DNA from: an uncultured Caldilineaceae bacterium
GTDB lineage: Bacteria; Chloroflexota; Anaerolineae; Caldilineales; Caldilineaceae
Length of the DNA: 64,000 nucleotides
Assembly (NCBI GenBank): GCA_958295915.1
Contig: OY282381.1
Span: 2,874,722-2,938,721, forward strand
Direction of reading: 5' to 3'
The translations under genes were made by a program, and so were the position numbers. Every line of letters starts with the position of its first letter. Position 1 is the first letter of the stretch. Positions 43,571 to 50,627 of this stretch are shown here, piece after piece. The notes under the pieces are model-generated. The model searched no databases. It saw nothing but the letters and a program-made list of their open reading frames with translations, and was not told the origin of the DNA.

Positions 43571-43634
43571 TTGTCTATGTCTACTATATTCGTAGAGGTA
43601 TGTGGTAGACAAACGCAGCCTCCTATGGGATAAT
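43571..43634 (+). promoter_or_regulatory. Promoter with nested dyads upstream of the acidic HTH gene
   Basis: TAGACA (43606-43611), 17-base spacer, GATAAT (43629-43634). Upstream, TTGTCTA (43571-43577) and TAGACAA (43606-43612) are inverted repeats, with TCTAC...GTAGA nested inside. The right arm overlaps the -35 box. Possibly autoregulation by the HTH protein that follows. Confidence 0.5.
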
Positions 43635-43656
43635 ATCCCTCACAGGAGGTATTTGC

Positions 43657-44904
43657 ATGGCGAAAGATAGACGATATCCCAGCTATTTTACTTGTGTTGC
43701 CGAGATTCTGAGCAAATCCAAGACACCCCTCAGTGTCGATACGCTCGTTTCCCGCATTGAGACACAGCGGCCGGTAGGGAGCGGCGTGCGCAGCGCCGTC
43801 TATCAAGCGATCAGCAAATTATACCAGGCCATTCCGGTGGCGCCTGGGCGCTTCGGATGGCTTTCCCGCTTGCTGAGAGATCGGTACTTTCGACATCCCC
43901 TCAGCCGTTACGAAATCAAGAAGGGCGCCCTGCTTCTCGATGAACTGGAACATGCTGTTTTCTTCCCCCAGTTCTTCCAGACCCATCAGCCGGAGGCGCG
44001 CTTGATATCAGTTGAGCTACTGGGCGGCCCAACTCTGCAAGCGTATGCAGATATTGAACAGGGCACTTGGGTCTTGCGGCTTGGACAGACGTTTGTGAAA
44101 TGGGTTGATCAGACCGGCGGCGCGCCACAGGACGATCTGCTGATTCAGGTGAAGGATGCAATCAGCGGCGAATACGGCATCCGGCTGCAGCCGAAAGAAT
44201 CCCGGCAGGAAGATCTGATTCGGGAACGCAATGTCGTTCTATCCCAGGCTGCGGAGCGGATAGTCGAGGGGGACCGAAAGGCCCGGGCCGCTATGCCTGT
44301 CTGGGAGCTAGCGGCGGCCCTAATCGGGCAGAATGTCTACAGCCTTGACGTGCCCCCGGACGATATGCACTTTGTATTGCATGAATATAGCGATCTGCAA
44401 CTGCTCGACGATGCCGGCTACACGATAAACCGTCAAAACGAAACAGCGGACGATGTTGCATCTCACAGTCATCAGTTGCCTTCAGACTCAGAACAACTGC
44501 CCGGACATGAGCACGAGTTTCTGGTTGAGAACTGGGATGCCGATCAGTTGGAGCAGTTCCTTTACGAGAATACGAACTCCAGTGCCCCTCAGTCCGAATT
44601 GGAGCGCTCTGAGCATTCCCTTGGGCATTCAGATGAAGCCGCGGGGTGTAAAGTCTATCAGGTATATTTGAGCGAATGCCAGGAAGTCACACCGGATATG
44701 CCGCCGCTCGGTCATATGGAGTTCCATCTGCTGGAAGCCGAGTTGGAGATGCTCGTCAGTCTGGAACAGGAGTTCGGCTATCTGATGCCGGAACAGGAAA
44801 GACGTAAGATCGAGCTGGCCGATCTCCTTTTTATCGATCTGGATTTTCTGTTGGACGACTGGGATCAGGACGATCTCGATGATCTTCCTTTTTGGAACAA
44901 TTAG
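43657..44904 (+). CDS. Unidentified acidic protein with N-terminal winged-helix (HARE-HTH-like)
   Basis: 415 residues with a strong AGGAGGT eight bases before the ATG. Residues ~7-70 ('YPSYFTCVAEILSKSKTPLSVDTLVSRIETQRPVGSGVRSAVYQAISKL') look like a HARE-HTH or similar winged helix. The middle is unassigned. The C-terminal third is strongly acidic ('DLLFIDLDFLLDDWDQDDLDDLPFWNN'). A DNA-binding head plus acidic tail suggests a regulator or chromatin protein, but I know no matching family. Confidence 0.65.
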   Translation: MAKDRRYPSYFTCVAEILSKSKTPLSVDTLVSRIETQRPVGSGVRSAVYQAISKLYQAIPVAPGRFGWLSRLLRDRYFRHPLSRYEIKKGALLLDELEHAVFFPQFFQTHQPEARLISVELLGGPTLQAYADIEQGTWVLRLGQTFVKWVDQTGGAPQDDLLIQVKDAISGEYGIRLQPKESRQEDLIRERNVVLSQAAERIVEGDRKARAAMPVWELAAALIGQNVYSLDVPPDDMHFVLHEYSDLQLLDDAGYTINRQNETADDVASHSHQLPSDSEQLPGHEHEFLVENWDADQLEQFLYENTNSSAPQSELERSEHSLGHSDEAAGCKVYQVYLSECQEVTPDMPPLGHMEFHLLEAELEMLVSLEQEFGYLMPEQERRKIELADLLFIDLDFLLDDWDQDDLDDLPFWNN

Positions 44905-44975
44905 GCGTCTGCGCATGCTGTGTGAAGAATCACAGGGGCCGCCGATGGGTGTCGGCGGTTTTGATTTTTGCGCCC

Positions 44976-44998
44976 GCGCCTCTAGCGAGCGGACATCC
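44976..44998. repeat. Possible degenerate family A copy
   Basis: GCGCCTCTAGCGAGC matches the left arm and loop; the right arm is lost. Intergenic. Confidence 0.35.
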
Positions 44999-45038
44999 AC
45001 AGATTGGGCGGAGAGGGCCGCTTCCCCGGTGAAACCTG

Positions 45039-45347
45039 ATGCCAAAACCGGTCAACTGTCAATACTTTTATGGAGATTATCACCGCGGCACTCACCGGGA
45101 GGCGTGCCGTCTGCTTGAGGCAAGCCCCGGCAACGAACGTCCCTGGAGGCGCAAGCTGTGCAATCGCTGTCCGGTGCCTGCGCTTCTGCTGACCAGCGAT
45201 TGTCGCGATCTACTGCTCGAAGTGGAGGTGAAAAAACGGCTCCTCACCGAACGAGTGGAAGTTACATTCGCCGTCTGTAGCAAGCATCTGATCGAGCTGG
45301 ACGATCCGCGGCACTGTCCCCAATGCGCCCAGGAATCCGGGGCGTGA
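45039..45347 (+). CDS. Small Cys-rich conserved-looking protein
   Basis: 102 residues. Cysteines occur in 'CQYFYGDYHRGTHREACRLL', 'LCNRCPVPALLL', 'SDCRDLLLEV' and 'AVCSKHLIELDDPRHCPQC', so one or two zinc sites are likely. The central 'LEVEVKKRLLTERVEVTFAVC' looks like beta strands. The pattern C..DYHRG....C....LCRTCPVP resembles an uncharacterised family I have a sense of from Chloroflexota/Cyanobacteria, but I cannot name it. Confidence 0.6.
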   Translation: MPKPVNCQYFYGDYHRGTHREACRLLEASPGNERPWRRKLCNRCPVPALLLTSDCRDLLLEVEVKKRLLTERVEVTFAVCSKHLIELDDPRHCPQCAQESGA

Positions 45348-45473
45348 GTCCGTTGTCGCCGCCACGTGCGAATCTGTGCCGGAGAGAGGGCGCAGCCGGA
45401 GAGCGCGCCGGCCGGCGGCGCGTCTCGGGGCAACGGTATCAATACAAGCCAAGCGATGATTCTGTGGAGAACC

Positions 45474-46184
45474 CTACTGAATACCGATTGTATTGGGCGG
45501 GTCGGAGGAGTCAGATCGCCATTCTGAGGCTGTGTCAGGCCTTTTCGCCTTCGGTTTGGACGGGCCGCGCGGCTTGGCGCGCCATCTCGCAATTCGTTTA
45601 CGGACTGCGGGAATACGCACCAACAGGAAGAGACCGAGCAGCACGCCCCAGAGCGCCGGCTCCCGATAATCGGATTTCACTACCCAAATGTAATGAAAAA
45701 CTGCCAGAACGCCGGCGATGTAGACGAACTGATGCAGCTTCTTCCACCACTTGCCCAAGCGGCGCATCCACCCTTTCGTAGAGGTGGCGGCCAGGGGGAC
45801 CAGAATGAGCAAGGCCGCGAACCCAACGATGACGTACAGCTTCGTGCCTACATCCACCAGGATGAAACCCCAGTTAAAGGCATAGTCCACACCGATGAAG
45901 ATCAGAAAATGAATGGCTGCGTAGCCAAAGGCATACAACCCCAACCATTTGCGGGCGGCGATAATATTGCGCCAGCCCAGTACGATATTGAGAGGAGTGC
46001 ATGCCAAAGACAGGAGGAGCAGAACCAGCGCCGGTTTGCCGGTGCGCAGGGTGATGTCCTGAATCGGATTGACACTGAGATTCCCGGCAAAATAGTCGAA
46101 CGCCAGCCACGCCAGCGAAATCAGCGCGCCGATATGCGTGAGCCAGAGAATCCTCCCTTTCGTCAATCGTTCTGCAACGTTCAC
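45474..46184 (-). CDS. msrQ: MsrQ heme-binding membrane subunit of the MsrPQ methionine sulfoxide reductase
   Basis: 236 residues from GTG 46184, chosen because AGGAGGT lies at 46197-46191, six bases away; a longer TTG frame begins inside repeat DNA at 46265. Six membrane segments of the ferric-reductase-like fold; 'TGKPALVLLLLSLACTPL' and 'RKWLGLYAFGYAAIHFLIF' (heme His ~85), 'KKLHQFVYIAGVLAVFHYIWVVKSD' (His ~141, ~154) match MsrQ/YedZ. It passes electrons to periplasmic MsrP. The tnpB element separates it from msrP, so it may now be expressed poorly or from a promoter within the element. Confidence 0.92.
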   Translation of the reverse strand: MNVAERLTKGRILWLTHIGALISLAWLAFDYFAGNLSVNPIQDITLRTGKPALVLLLLSLACTPLNIVLGWRNIIAARKWLGLYAFGYAAIHFLIFIGVDYAFNWGFILVDVGTKLYVIVGFAALLILVPLAATSTKGWMRRLGKWWKKLHQFVYIAGVLAVFHYIWVVKSDYREPALWGVLLGLFLLVRIPAVRKRIARWRAKPRGPSKPKAKRPDTASEWRSDSSDPPNTIGIQ

Positions 46185-46210
46185 AGCGTCACCTCCTGCA
46201 TCTCTTCCAC

Positions 46211-46250
46211 GTCGCGCCCAATACCACGTCGCGCCCAACAGTGGCGCGCA
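46211..46250. repeat. Palindromic repeat family C, partly duplicated, upstream of msrQ
   Basis: GTCGCGCCCAATACCAC followed by GTCGCGCC-CAACAGT-GGCGCGC. It sits between the msrQ ribosome site and the tnpB element, 9 bases from the target duplication. Confidence 0.7.
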
Positions 46251-46258
46251 ATACAACC

Positions 46259-46266
46259 TTACCAAT
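46259..46266. repeat. 8-bp target-site duplication, left
   Basis: TTACCAAT, identical to 47646-47653 and directly abutting the terminal inverted repeat. Confidence 0.85.
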
Positions 46267-46292
46267 GGGAATTATATACTTAACTGCACAAG
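46267..46292. repeat. Terminal inverted repeat, left
   Basis: Begins GGGAATTATATACTTAACTG; one mismatch (A/G at position 16) against the right repeat. Confidence 0.9.
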
Positions 46293-47480
46293 CATATCTT
46301 TCTCAGCCGACTCGCGCCGGCTGTGCGGGGAATTCCCACCCGCGTTGTAGGGGATAGGCAGACCTACCCCTCGTTCCTTAATGTTTTTAGCGGCGTTGGT
46401 ATCCCGATCTTCCGTATGACCACACCGCAAACATTCAAATATCCGATAAACTGCCGGCTTCTCTTTCCTTACTTCACCGCAGTGGGAACAGGTCTTGGAC
46501 GTATTACGGGGGTCCACTGCAGAGAATTGTCTACCGGCCCATTCTGCCTTGTAGCGCAATTGCTGAAATAGTATGCCCCAAGTCTGTTCCATCATACTGC
46601 GATTCAAGCCACGTTTCCGACTGCCACCACGTCGAGACATGTTCTTGATTGCCAACTTTTCTACCGCTATCTTCTGGTATTTTCGCACGATAGCAGTAGT
46701 CAACCGATGGCATTCATTACGATTGCGTACTGTATTCCTACGCCTCTCGCGGGCAAACGTAGCTACCGCCTTTCTCCGTCGATTGCTGCCTTTTTTCTTT
46801 GTGGAGATGGCGCGTTGCAAGCTTGTTTCTCTACTTCTGTCAATCACGCGCCGGGATACTGTTTCCCCATCGCTGAAGGTCATGCGTTCGTTTACGCCCA
46901 TATCTATGCCCACCGCAGTATCCACAGGCGCCAGGATGTTCTGTTCCTCTTCATAGACAAGGTCAACTGTCAGAATGTGACCGTGCATACCGATTCGCAA
47001 GGCTTTCAGCCGGCTACTGTCTGGCATCCTACGATTGGGGCGTATTCTGATAGCGGGCAATCCTTTTACCTTGATACGATTGCCTTTCACCATGCCTGCT
47101 GTAACCTCTGCCAACTCAAGGCACTGATAGCGTTGATGTGGCTTGAAGCGTGGATAGCCCGGCTTTTCCCCAGCTTTCACCCTACGAAAGAAGGCCTTGA
47201 ATGCCCTGTCTACTCTCACTAAGACTCCGCGAGAAACTGTTATCCCTATATCACGCCAGAACTGCTGGTCCTTCCGCAGTTGGGTCAGTCCCTTCATCTG
47301 CCTGTACATAGTCATGCCCTTGCCATCGGCAAGATAGGTATTCTTGCGCTGTTCAAGGGAACGATTGTATAGCCAGCAGCATGAGCGCAATACCTCACGG
47401 ATACGAGCATAGCCAGCTCGCGAACAGTAGCCTCGTTCTTGGTAGGTCTTGTGGATTGTGGTACTCTGGAGAGTATCCAT
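46272..47480 (-). CDS. tnpB: TnpB RNA-guided nuclease (IS605 OrfB family)
   Basis: 402 residues from ATG 47480; an ATG at 47588 would add 36 residues encoded by the subterminal repeat and is less likely. The RuvC triad is intact: Asp in 'VGIDMGVNERM', Glu in 'KIAVEKLAIKNMSRR' and Asp in 'HTEDRDTNAAKNIKERG'. The zinc finger 'CSHCGEVRKEKPAVYRIFECLRCGH' lies between the last two. The N-terminal WED/REC part ('NRSLEQRKNTYLADGKGMT', 'FKAFFRRVKAGEKPGYPRFK') is typical. TnpB cuts DNA guided by an RNA transcribed from the element's end. The guide would begin just outside the left end, i.e. with the target duplication. Confidence 0.93.
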   Translation of the reverse strand: MDTLQSTTIHKTYQERGYCSRAGYARIREVLRSCCWLYNRSLEQRKNTYLADGKGMTMYRQMKGLTQLRKDQQFWRDIGITVSRGVLVRVDRAFKAFFRRVKAGEKPGYPRFKPHQRYQCLELAEVTAGMVKGNRIKVKGLPAIRIRPNRRMPDSSRLKALRIGMHGHILTVDLVYEEEQNILAPVDTAVGIDMGVNERMTFSDGETVSRRVIDRSRETSLQRAISTKKKGSNRRRKAVATFARERRRNTVRNRNECHRLTTAIVRKYQKIAVEKLAIKNMSRRGGSRKRGLNRSMMEQTWGILFQQLRYKAEWAGRQFSAVDPRNTSKTCSHCGEVRKEKPAVYRIFECLRCGHTEDRDTNAAKNIKERGVGLPIPYNAGGNSPHSRRESAEKDMLVQLSI

Positions 47481-47619
47481 AAGCTCTGACCTTGTGGATC
47501 GTAGCCCGTGGCGCTTCCAACACCGACGGGCTTTTCTCTTCTCGGGACAGGCAGACCTGCCCCTCGTTCCTTGAAGTATCTCCATCATACCACATCCTCA
47601 CACGCAACCCACGGGAATC

Positions 47620-47645
47620 CTTGTGCAGTCAAGTATATAATTCCC
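47620..47645. repeat. Terminal inverted repeat, right
   Basis: Ends ...GTATATAATTCCC, complement of the left repeat, with the duplicated TTACCAAT immediately after. Confidence 0.9.
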
Positions 47646-47653
47646 TTACCAAT
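47646..47653. repeat. 8-bp target-site duplication, right
   Basis: TTACCAAT, 20 bases past the msrP stop codon in the direction of transcription. Confidence 0.85.
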
Positions 47654-47673
47654 CAACCGCCTGCGCATTCTCG

Positions 47674-48657
47674 CTAATAGTTCGCCCGCAGGTCCATGCC
47701 TTCATAGAGGTAGGCCACCTGCTCCTCATACCCGTTGAAGGGCAAGGTGGGCCGACGGCCCCCTTCGCCGATGCGTCGTTCCGTGGCTTGTGACCAGCGC
47801 GGGTGATTGACTTCTGGATTCACGTTGGCATAGAAACCGTACTCATGGCCCGCCGCGGCCATCCACAGGGAAGTCGGTTGCTCCGCTACCAGATCGATTT
47901 TGACGATCGACTTGATGCTCTTGAAGCCGTACTTCCAAGGTGCCACCAGCCGGATCGGCGCGCCATTCTGGGGCAACAGATCCTTCCCGTACAGGCCAGT
48001 GCCAAGAATCGCCAGTGGATTCATGGCTTCGTCGATCCGCAGGCCTTCGACATACGGCCATTGGTACCAGCTGCTGCTCTGTCCGGGCATCCTCTCGGGA
48101 TCGAGGATCGTCTCGAAGCGCACATACTTGGCCTCTGCTTTCGGCTCAACGACAGTGAGCAGGTCGGCCAGGGGGAATCCCTGCCAGGGAATCACCATGG
48201 ACCAGGCTTCAACGCAGCGTAGGCGGTAGATGCGCTCTTCGATTTCGAACATCTGGCGCAAGTCGTCCATATCGTAGGCGCCGGGATTGCTGACCAGGCC
48301 ACCAACCTCAACCGTCCAGGGGGAGGTCGGGTAGTCTTTCGCCAGGCGGGCCACGGCCTGCTTGTCTGTGGAAAATTCGTAATAGTTGTTGTAGTTGGTG
48401 ATCTGATCGAATGTATTGAGCGGGTCGCCCAGTTCGTCGGCGGTGGCGCCGGCCTCGGCAAGGGTCGTCTCGGCCTGGGTAGCGCTCGCTGATTCCGCGC
48501 TGCCGGCGCCTGCCTCTGGCATCGAACCACAGGCGGTCAGAGCTGCCGCGCCCAGGGCCAAGCCAGCGCCCTTCATGAAGCTACGCCGGTTGAGATACAC
48601 ATTTTCTGGTGTGATCTCATACCAGGGAATTTTGGGAAGCTGTATGCGTGTCATCAT
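47674..48657 (-). CDS. msrP: MsrP, periplasmic Mo-dependent protein-methionine-sulfoxide reductase
   Basis: 327 residues. A Tat signal '[21 protein letters not shown]' (~23-43) directs export of the folded protein with molybdopterin. The Mo-ligating Cys is in '[24 protein letters not shown]' (~147), and '[19 protein letters not shown]' and '[20 protein letters not shown]' are MsrP/YedY signatures. It repairs oxidised methionine in envelope proteins with electrons from MsrQ. Normally msrQ follows directly; here the tnpB element begins 20 bases after its stop. Confidence 0.95.
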   Translation of the reverse strand: MMTRIQLPKIPWYEITPENVYLNRRSFMKGAGLALGAAALTACGSMPEAGAGSAESASATQAETTLAEAGATADELGDPLNTFDQITNYNNYYEFSTDKQAVARLAKDYPTSPWTVEVGGLVSNPGAYDMDDLRQMFEIEERIYRLRCVEAWSMVIPWQGFPLADLLTVVEPKAEAKYVRFETILDPERMPGQSSSWYQWPYVEGLRIDEAMNPLAILGTGLYGKDLLPQNGAPIRLVAPWKYGFKSIKSIVKIDLVAEQPTSLWMAAAGHEYGFYANVNPEVNHPRWSQATERRIGEGGRRPTLPFNGYEEQVAYLYEGMDLRANY

Positions 48658-48854
48658 TCTTGTCCTTTCGCTACGCGCATTGGATTCAGAAATGGTTCAG
48701 GTCATTCCGAACTCCTTTTCGACATCGATTATAATCCATAATTGTTATGAAATCCTTGCCCATAACCTTATCAGATCGTTATGAATATCTGAAATGACAG
48801 GCTGAAATCCGTTATCAGTCTGTGATGCGCGCTACGCGCCAGCGCAGAGTCGCC

Positions 48855-49364
48855 ATGATACCCTCCCTCATCCATGCCGCCATCGTCCATTTCCCCATCG
48901 CGCTGCTCATCTGCGGCAGCCTTGCCATACTGGGCTATATCCATCGCTGGCCCCAAGTTGAACTGCGCATCGTTGGCTGGTGGCTGATCTTGTCGGGTTG
49001 GCTGACATTGCTGGCGGCAATCATCAGTGGCATTGTAGCCCAGGGAGGGCTACCACCGGAAGCGCCCTACCGGCGTGTTCTCAACTGGCATACAGGCAGT
49101 GGGCTGGCTCTGGCCGCTCTCTATGGGGCGCTGCTCTACCAGGGCTGGCGGCGCGCCATCCGCAAGGGCGCGGCAAAGGCAAGCGGATCTGATTCTGCGC
49201 TGGATTTTCTGATGGCTCCTGGACGGCAAATGGCTGAATGCGCCTCTGCTCGCAAGAGGCGCGGGCTGTTGACCGCACAATTGCTGTTGGGCATCGGGCT
49301 GGTGATTCTCAGCGGCTGGCTTGGCGGACAATTGGTGTATGAATTCGGCGTCGGCGTGCGTTGA
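48855..49364 (+). CDS. DUF2231-type membrane protein
   Basis: 169 residues from ATG 48855; earlier ATG 48822 is in GCGCGCTACGCGCCA repeat-like DNA. Four hydrophobic segments; 'IHAAIVHFPIALLICGSLA' (~5-23) is the DUF2231 signature with the conserved H-x5-H that is proposed to bind heme. 'LNWHTGSGLALAALYGALL' is the second. A family A palindrome (49240-49262) encodes 'ECASARKRRG' in the loop before the last segment. Role unknown; possibly a cytochrome-like membrane protein. Confidence 0.75.
   Translation: MIPSLIHAAIVHFPIALLICGSLAILGYIHRWPQVELRIVGWWLILSGWLTLLAAIISGIVAQGGLPPEAPYRRVLNWHTGSGLALAALYGALLYQGWRRAIRKGAAKASGSDSALDFLMAPGRQMAECASARKRRGLLTAQLLLGIGLVILSGWLGGQLVYEFGVGVR
49240..49262. repeat. 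Palindromic repeat family A inside the DUF2231 gene
   Basis: GCGCCTCT-GCTCGCA-AGAGGCGC preceded by CTGAAT; in frame. Confidence 0.9.
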
Positions 49365-49383
49365 AGATTTTCTGTGTAACTTC

Positions 49384-49412
49384 TTGCCTTGTTCGGCGTA
49401 TTGTGTTATGTA
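49384..49412 (+). promoter_or_regulatory. Candidate promoter of pspC
   Basis: TTGCCT (49384-49389), 17-base spacer, TATGTA (49407-49412). The family A palindrome just after it would be in the mRNA leader. Confidence 0.4.
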
Positions 49413-49426
49413 AATTCATGTTGAAT

Positions 49427-49449
49427 GCGCCTCTTGCGAGCAGAGGCGC
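49427..49449. repeat. Palindromic repeat family A in the pspC leader
   Basis: GTTGAAT then GCGCCTCT-TGCGAGC-AGAGGCGC. This copy has the reversed loop but the flank of the other orientation. Confidence 0.9.
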
Positions 49450-49487
49450 GATTCGGTTATACAGGATTACACATTAAGGAGACAGTC

Positions 49488-49778
49488 GTGGAAAAACGAT
49501 TCACGCGTAGCACGTCCGATCGGATGATTGCCGGCGTCTGTAGCGGTTTGGGACACTATTTTGGTATCGATCCGACCTTCGTCCGCCTGGGCTTTGCCGG
49601 CGCCATGCTTCTGAGCTTAGGGAGTCCGGGCCTGCTTTACCTGCTCCTGTGGGCGATTGTGCCCCGCGAGGATGCGCTTGACATCGCGCCCAGAGAGGTC
49701 GTTGAGGCCAACGTTGAGGAGATAAAGACAAAGACCCGTGAATTCGTCGACAGCGTCAAAGAGAAGATGTCGTCATAG
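49488..49778 (+). CDS. PspC domain protein
   Basis: 96 residues from GTG 49488, chosen because AAGGAG lies 7-12 bases upstream; the frame upstream is repeat A. 'KRFTRSTSDRMIAGVCSGLGHYFGIDPTFVRLGFAGAML' (~3-41) is the PspC domain, followed by the membrane segment 'LGSPGLLYLLLWAIVPRED' and a helical acidic tail. PspC proteins sense or respond to membrane stress. A terminator follows, so it is probably monocistronic. Confidence 0.9.
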   Translation: MEKRFTRSTSDRMIAGVCSGLGHYFGIDPTFVRLGFAGAMLLSLGSPGLLYLLLWAIVPREDALDIAPREVVEANVEEIKTKTREFVDSVKEKMSS

Positions 49779-49816
49779 ACGTTCGCGGTTCCTCAACCGA
49801 CCAACGCAGACCGTAT

Positions 49817-49848
49817 GATGACAGCCACAGGGCCGTCATCGTTGTTTT
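49817..49848 (+). terminator. Terminator after pspC
   Basis: GATGAC (49817-49822) pairs with GTCATC (49835-49840), inner GCC/GGC pairs extend it, and GTTGTTTTG follows. Confidence 0.6.
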
Positions 49849-49917
49849 GCGCACGGAACGCTTCAGCTTGGCCTAGGCGTTTTGTCTATTCATTTCTCCT
49901 GCTGGCGCACTAGCCCT

Positions 49918-50613
49918 ATGGTGACAATACTCGTCGTGGATGACGATCAACTGATGCGACGCAGCGTCTCAGTCGGTCTGCAAGCGGCCGGCTACAGCAC
50001 AGAGACCGCCGGCAGCGGTGAAGAGGCGCTGACAAAAGCCCGCTCGATTCAGCCGCATCTGGTGCTGCTGGATATCGGCCTGCCTGGTATCGACGGCCTG
50101 GAGACCCTACGCGCTTTGCAGCAAGAGATCGACGCGCCTGTAATCTTTGTCACTGCCCGCCGGCAGGAATTGGACGAAATTGTAGGCCTCGAATTAGGCG
50201 CCGACGATTACGTGACAAAGCCGTTCGATATCAACGTGCTTCTGGCCAGGGTGAAGGCTGTACTGCGCCGCTCCGTGGTGGGCAAAGACAGTGGCGGCGC
50301 CAGCATCCCTTCACAATTTGTCGTCGGCGATTTAGAGATGGACGTGACTGCGCATCAGGTTACTGTCGCCGGGCGCAGTGTTGAGCTTACGCCCAGAGAG
50401 TTCCATTTGCTGGCGTACCTGGCGCGCCGGGCAGGCGAAGCCGTCTCTATCGCCGAGATTTTGGAGAATGTATGGGGGGAGGAGTGGGTTGGTGAAACGC
50501 AGACGGTGTATGTGCATATCCGCTGGCTGCGCACCAAAATCGAGGAAGATGCGGCCCGTCCCCGACGCATTCACACAGTACGGGGGGTGGGGTATCGGTT
50601 GACTTCCGCATAG
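49918..50613 (+). CDS. OmpR-family response regulator
   Basis: 231 residues from ATG 49918. Receiver: acidic pair 'VVDDDQ' (~6-10), phospho-acceptor Asp in 'LVLLDIGLPGIDG' (~51), Thr/Lys switch 'FVTARR' and 'VTKPF' (~101). Effector: winged helix ('ELTPREFHLLAYLARRAGEAVSIAEILENVWG', 'VYVHIRWLRTKIEEDAARPRRIHTVRGVGYRL'). It pairs with the kinase that starts 14 bases later. Confidence 0.95.
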   Translation: MVTILVVDDDQLMRRSVSVGLQAAGYSTETAGSGEEALTKARSIQPHLVLLDIGLPGIDGLETLRALQQEIDAPVIFVTARRQELDEIVGLELGADDYVTKPFDINVLLARVKAVLRRSVVGKDSGGASIPSQFVVGDLEMDVTAHQVTVAGRSVELTPREFHLLAYLARRAGEAVSIAEILENVWGEEWVGETQTVYVHIRWLRTKIEEDAARPRRIHTVRGVGYRLTSA

Positions 50614-50627
50614 CGAGGCAGATCTTC

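Larger units (their letters stand above)
46267..47645 (-). mobile_element. 1379-bp TnpB element with terminal inverted repeats
   Basis: Bounded by 26-bp inverted repeats (46267-46292 and 47620-47645, beginning GGGAATTATATACTT) that match at 25 of 26 positions, and flanked by the 8-bp direct repeat TTACCAAT. The only gene is tnpB, whose stop codon lies inside the left repeat. There is no Y1 or serine transposase. A subterminal direct repeat (46364-46380 and 47549-47577 regions, core 'GGCAGACCT.CCCCTCGTTC') lies near both ends. The architecture is that of a DDE-type non-autonomous element carrying tnpB. Confidence 0.85.

Noticed and set aside
46185..46265. TTG start at 46265 for msrQ
   Set aside because: The 27 extra codons are made of repeat C and target-duplication DNA, while GTG 46184 has a perfect AGGAGGT site.
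46267..47645. Standard IS200/IS605 insertion using TTGAT next to the right end
   Set aside because: A TTGAT does lie 8 bases outside the right end on the minus strand, but the 26-bp inverted ends with an 8-bp duplication explain both junctions better.
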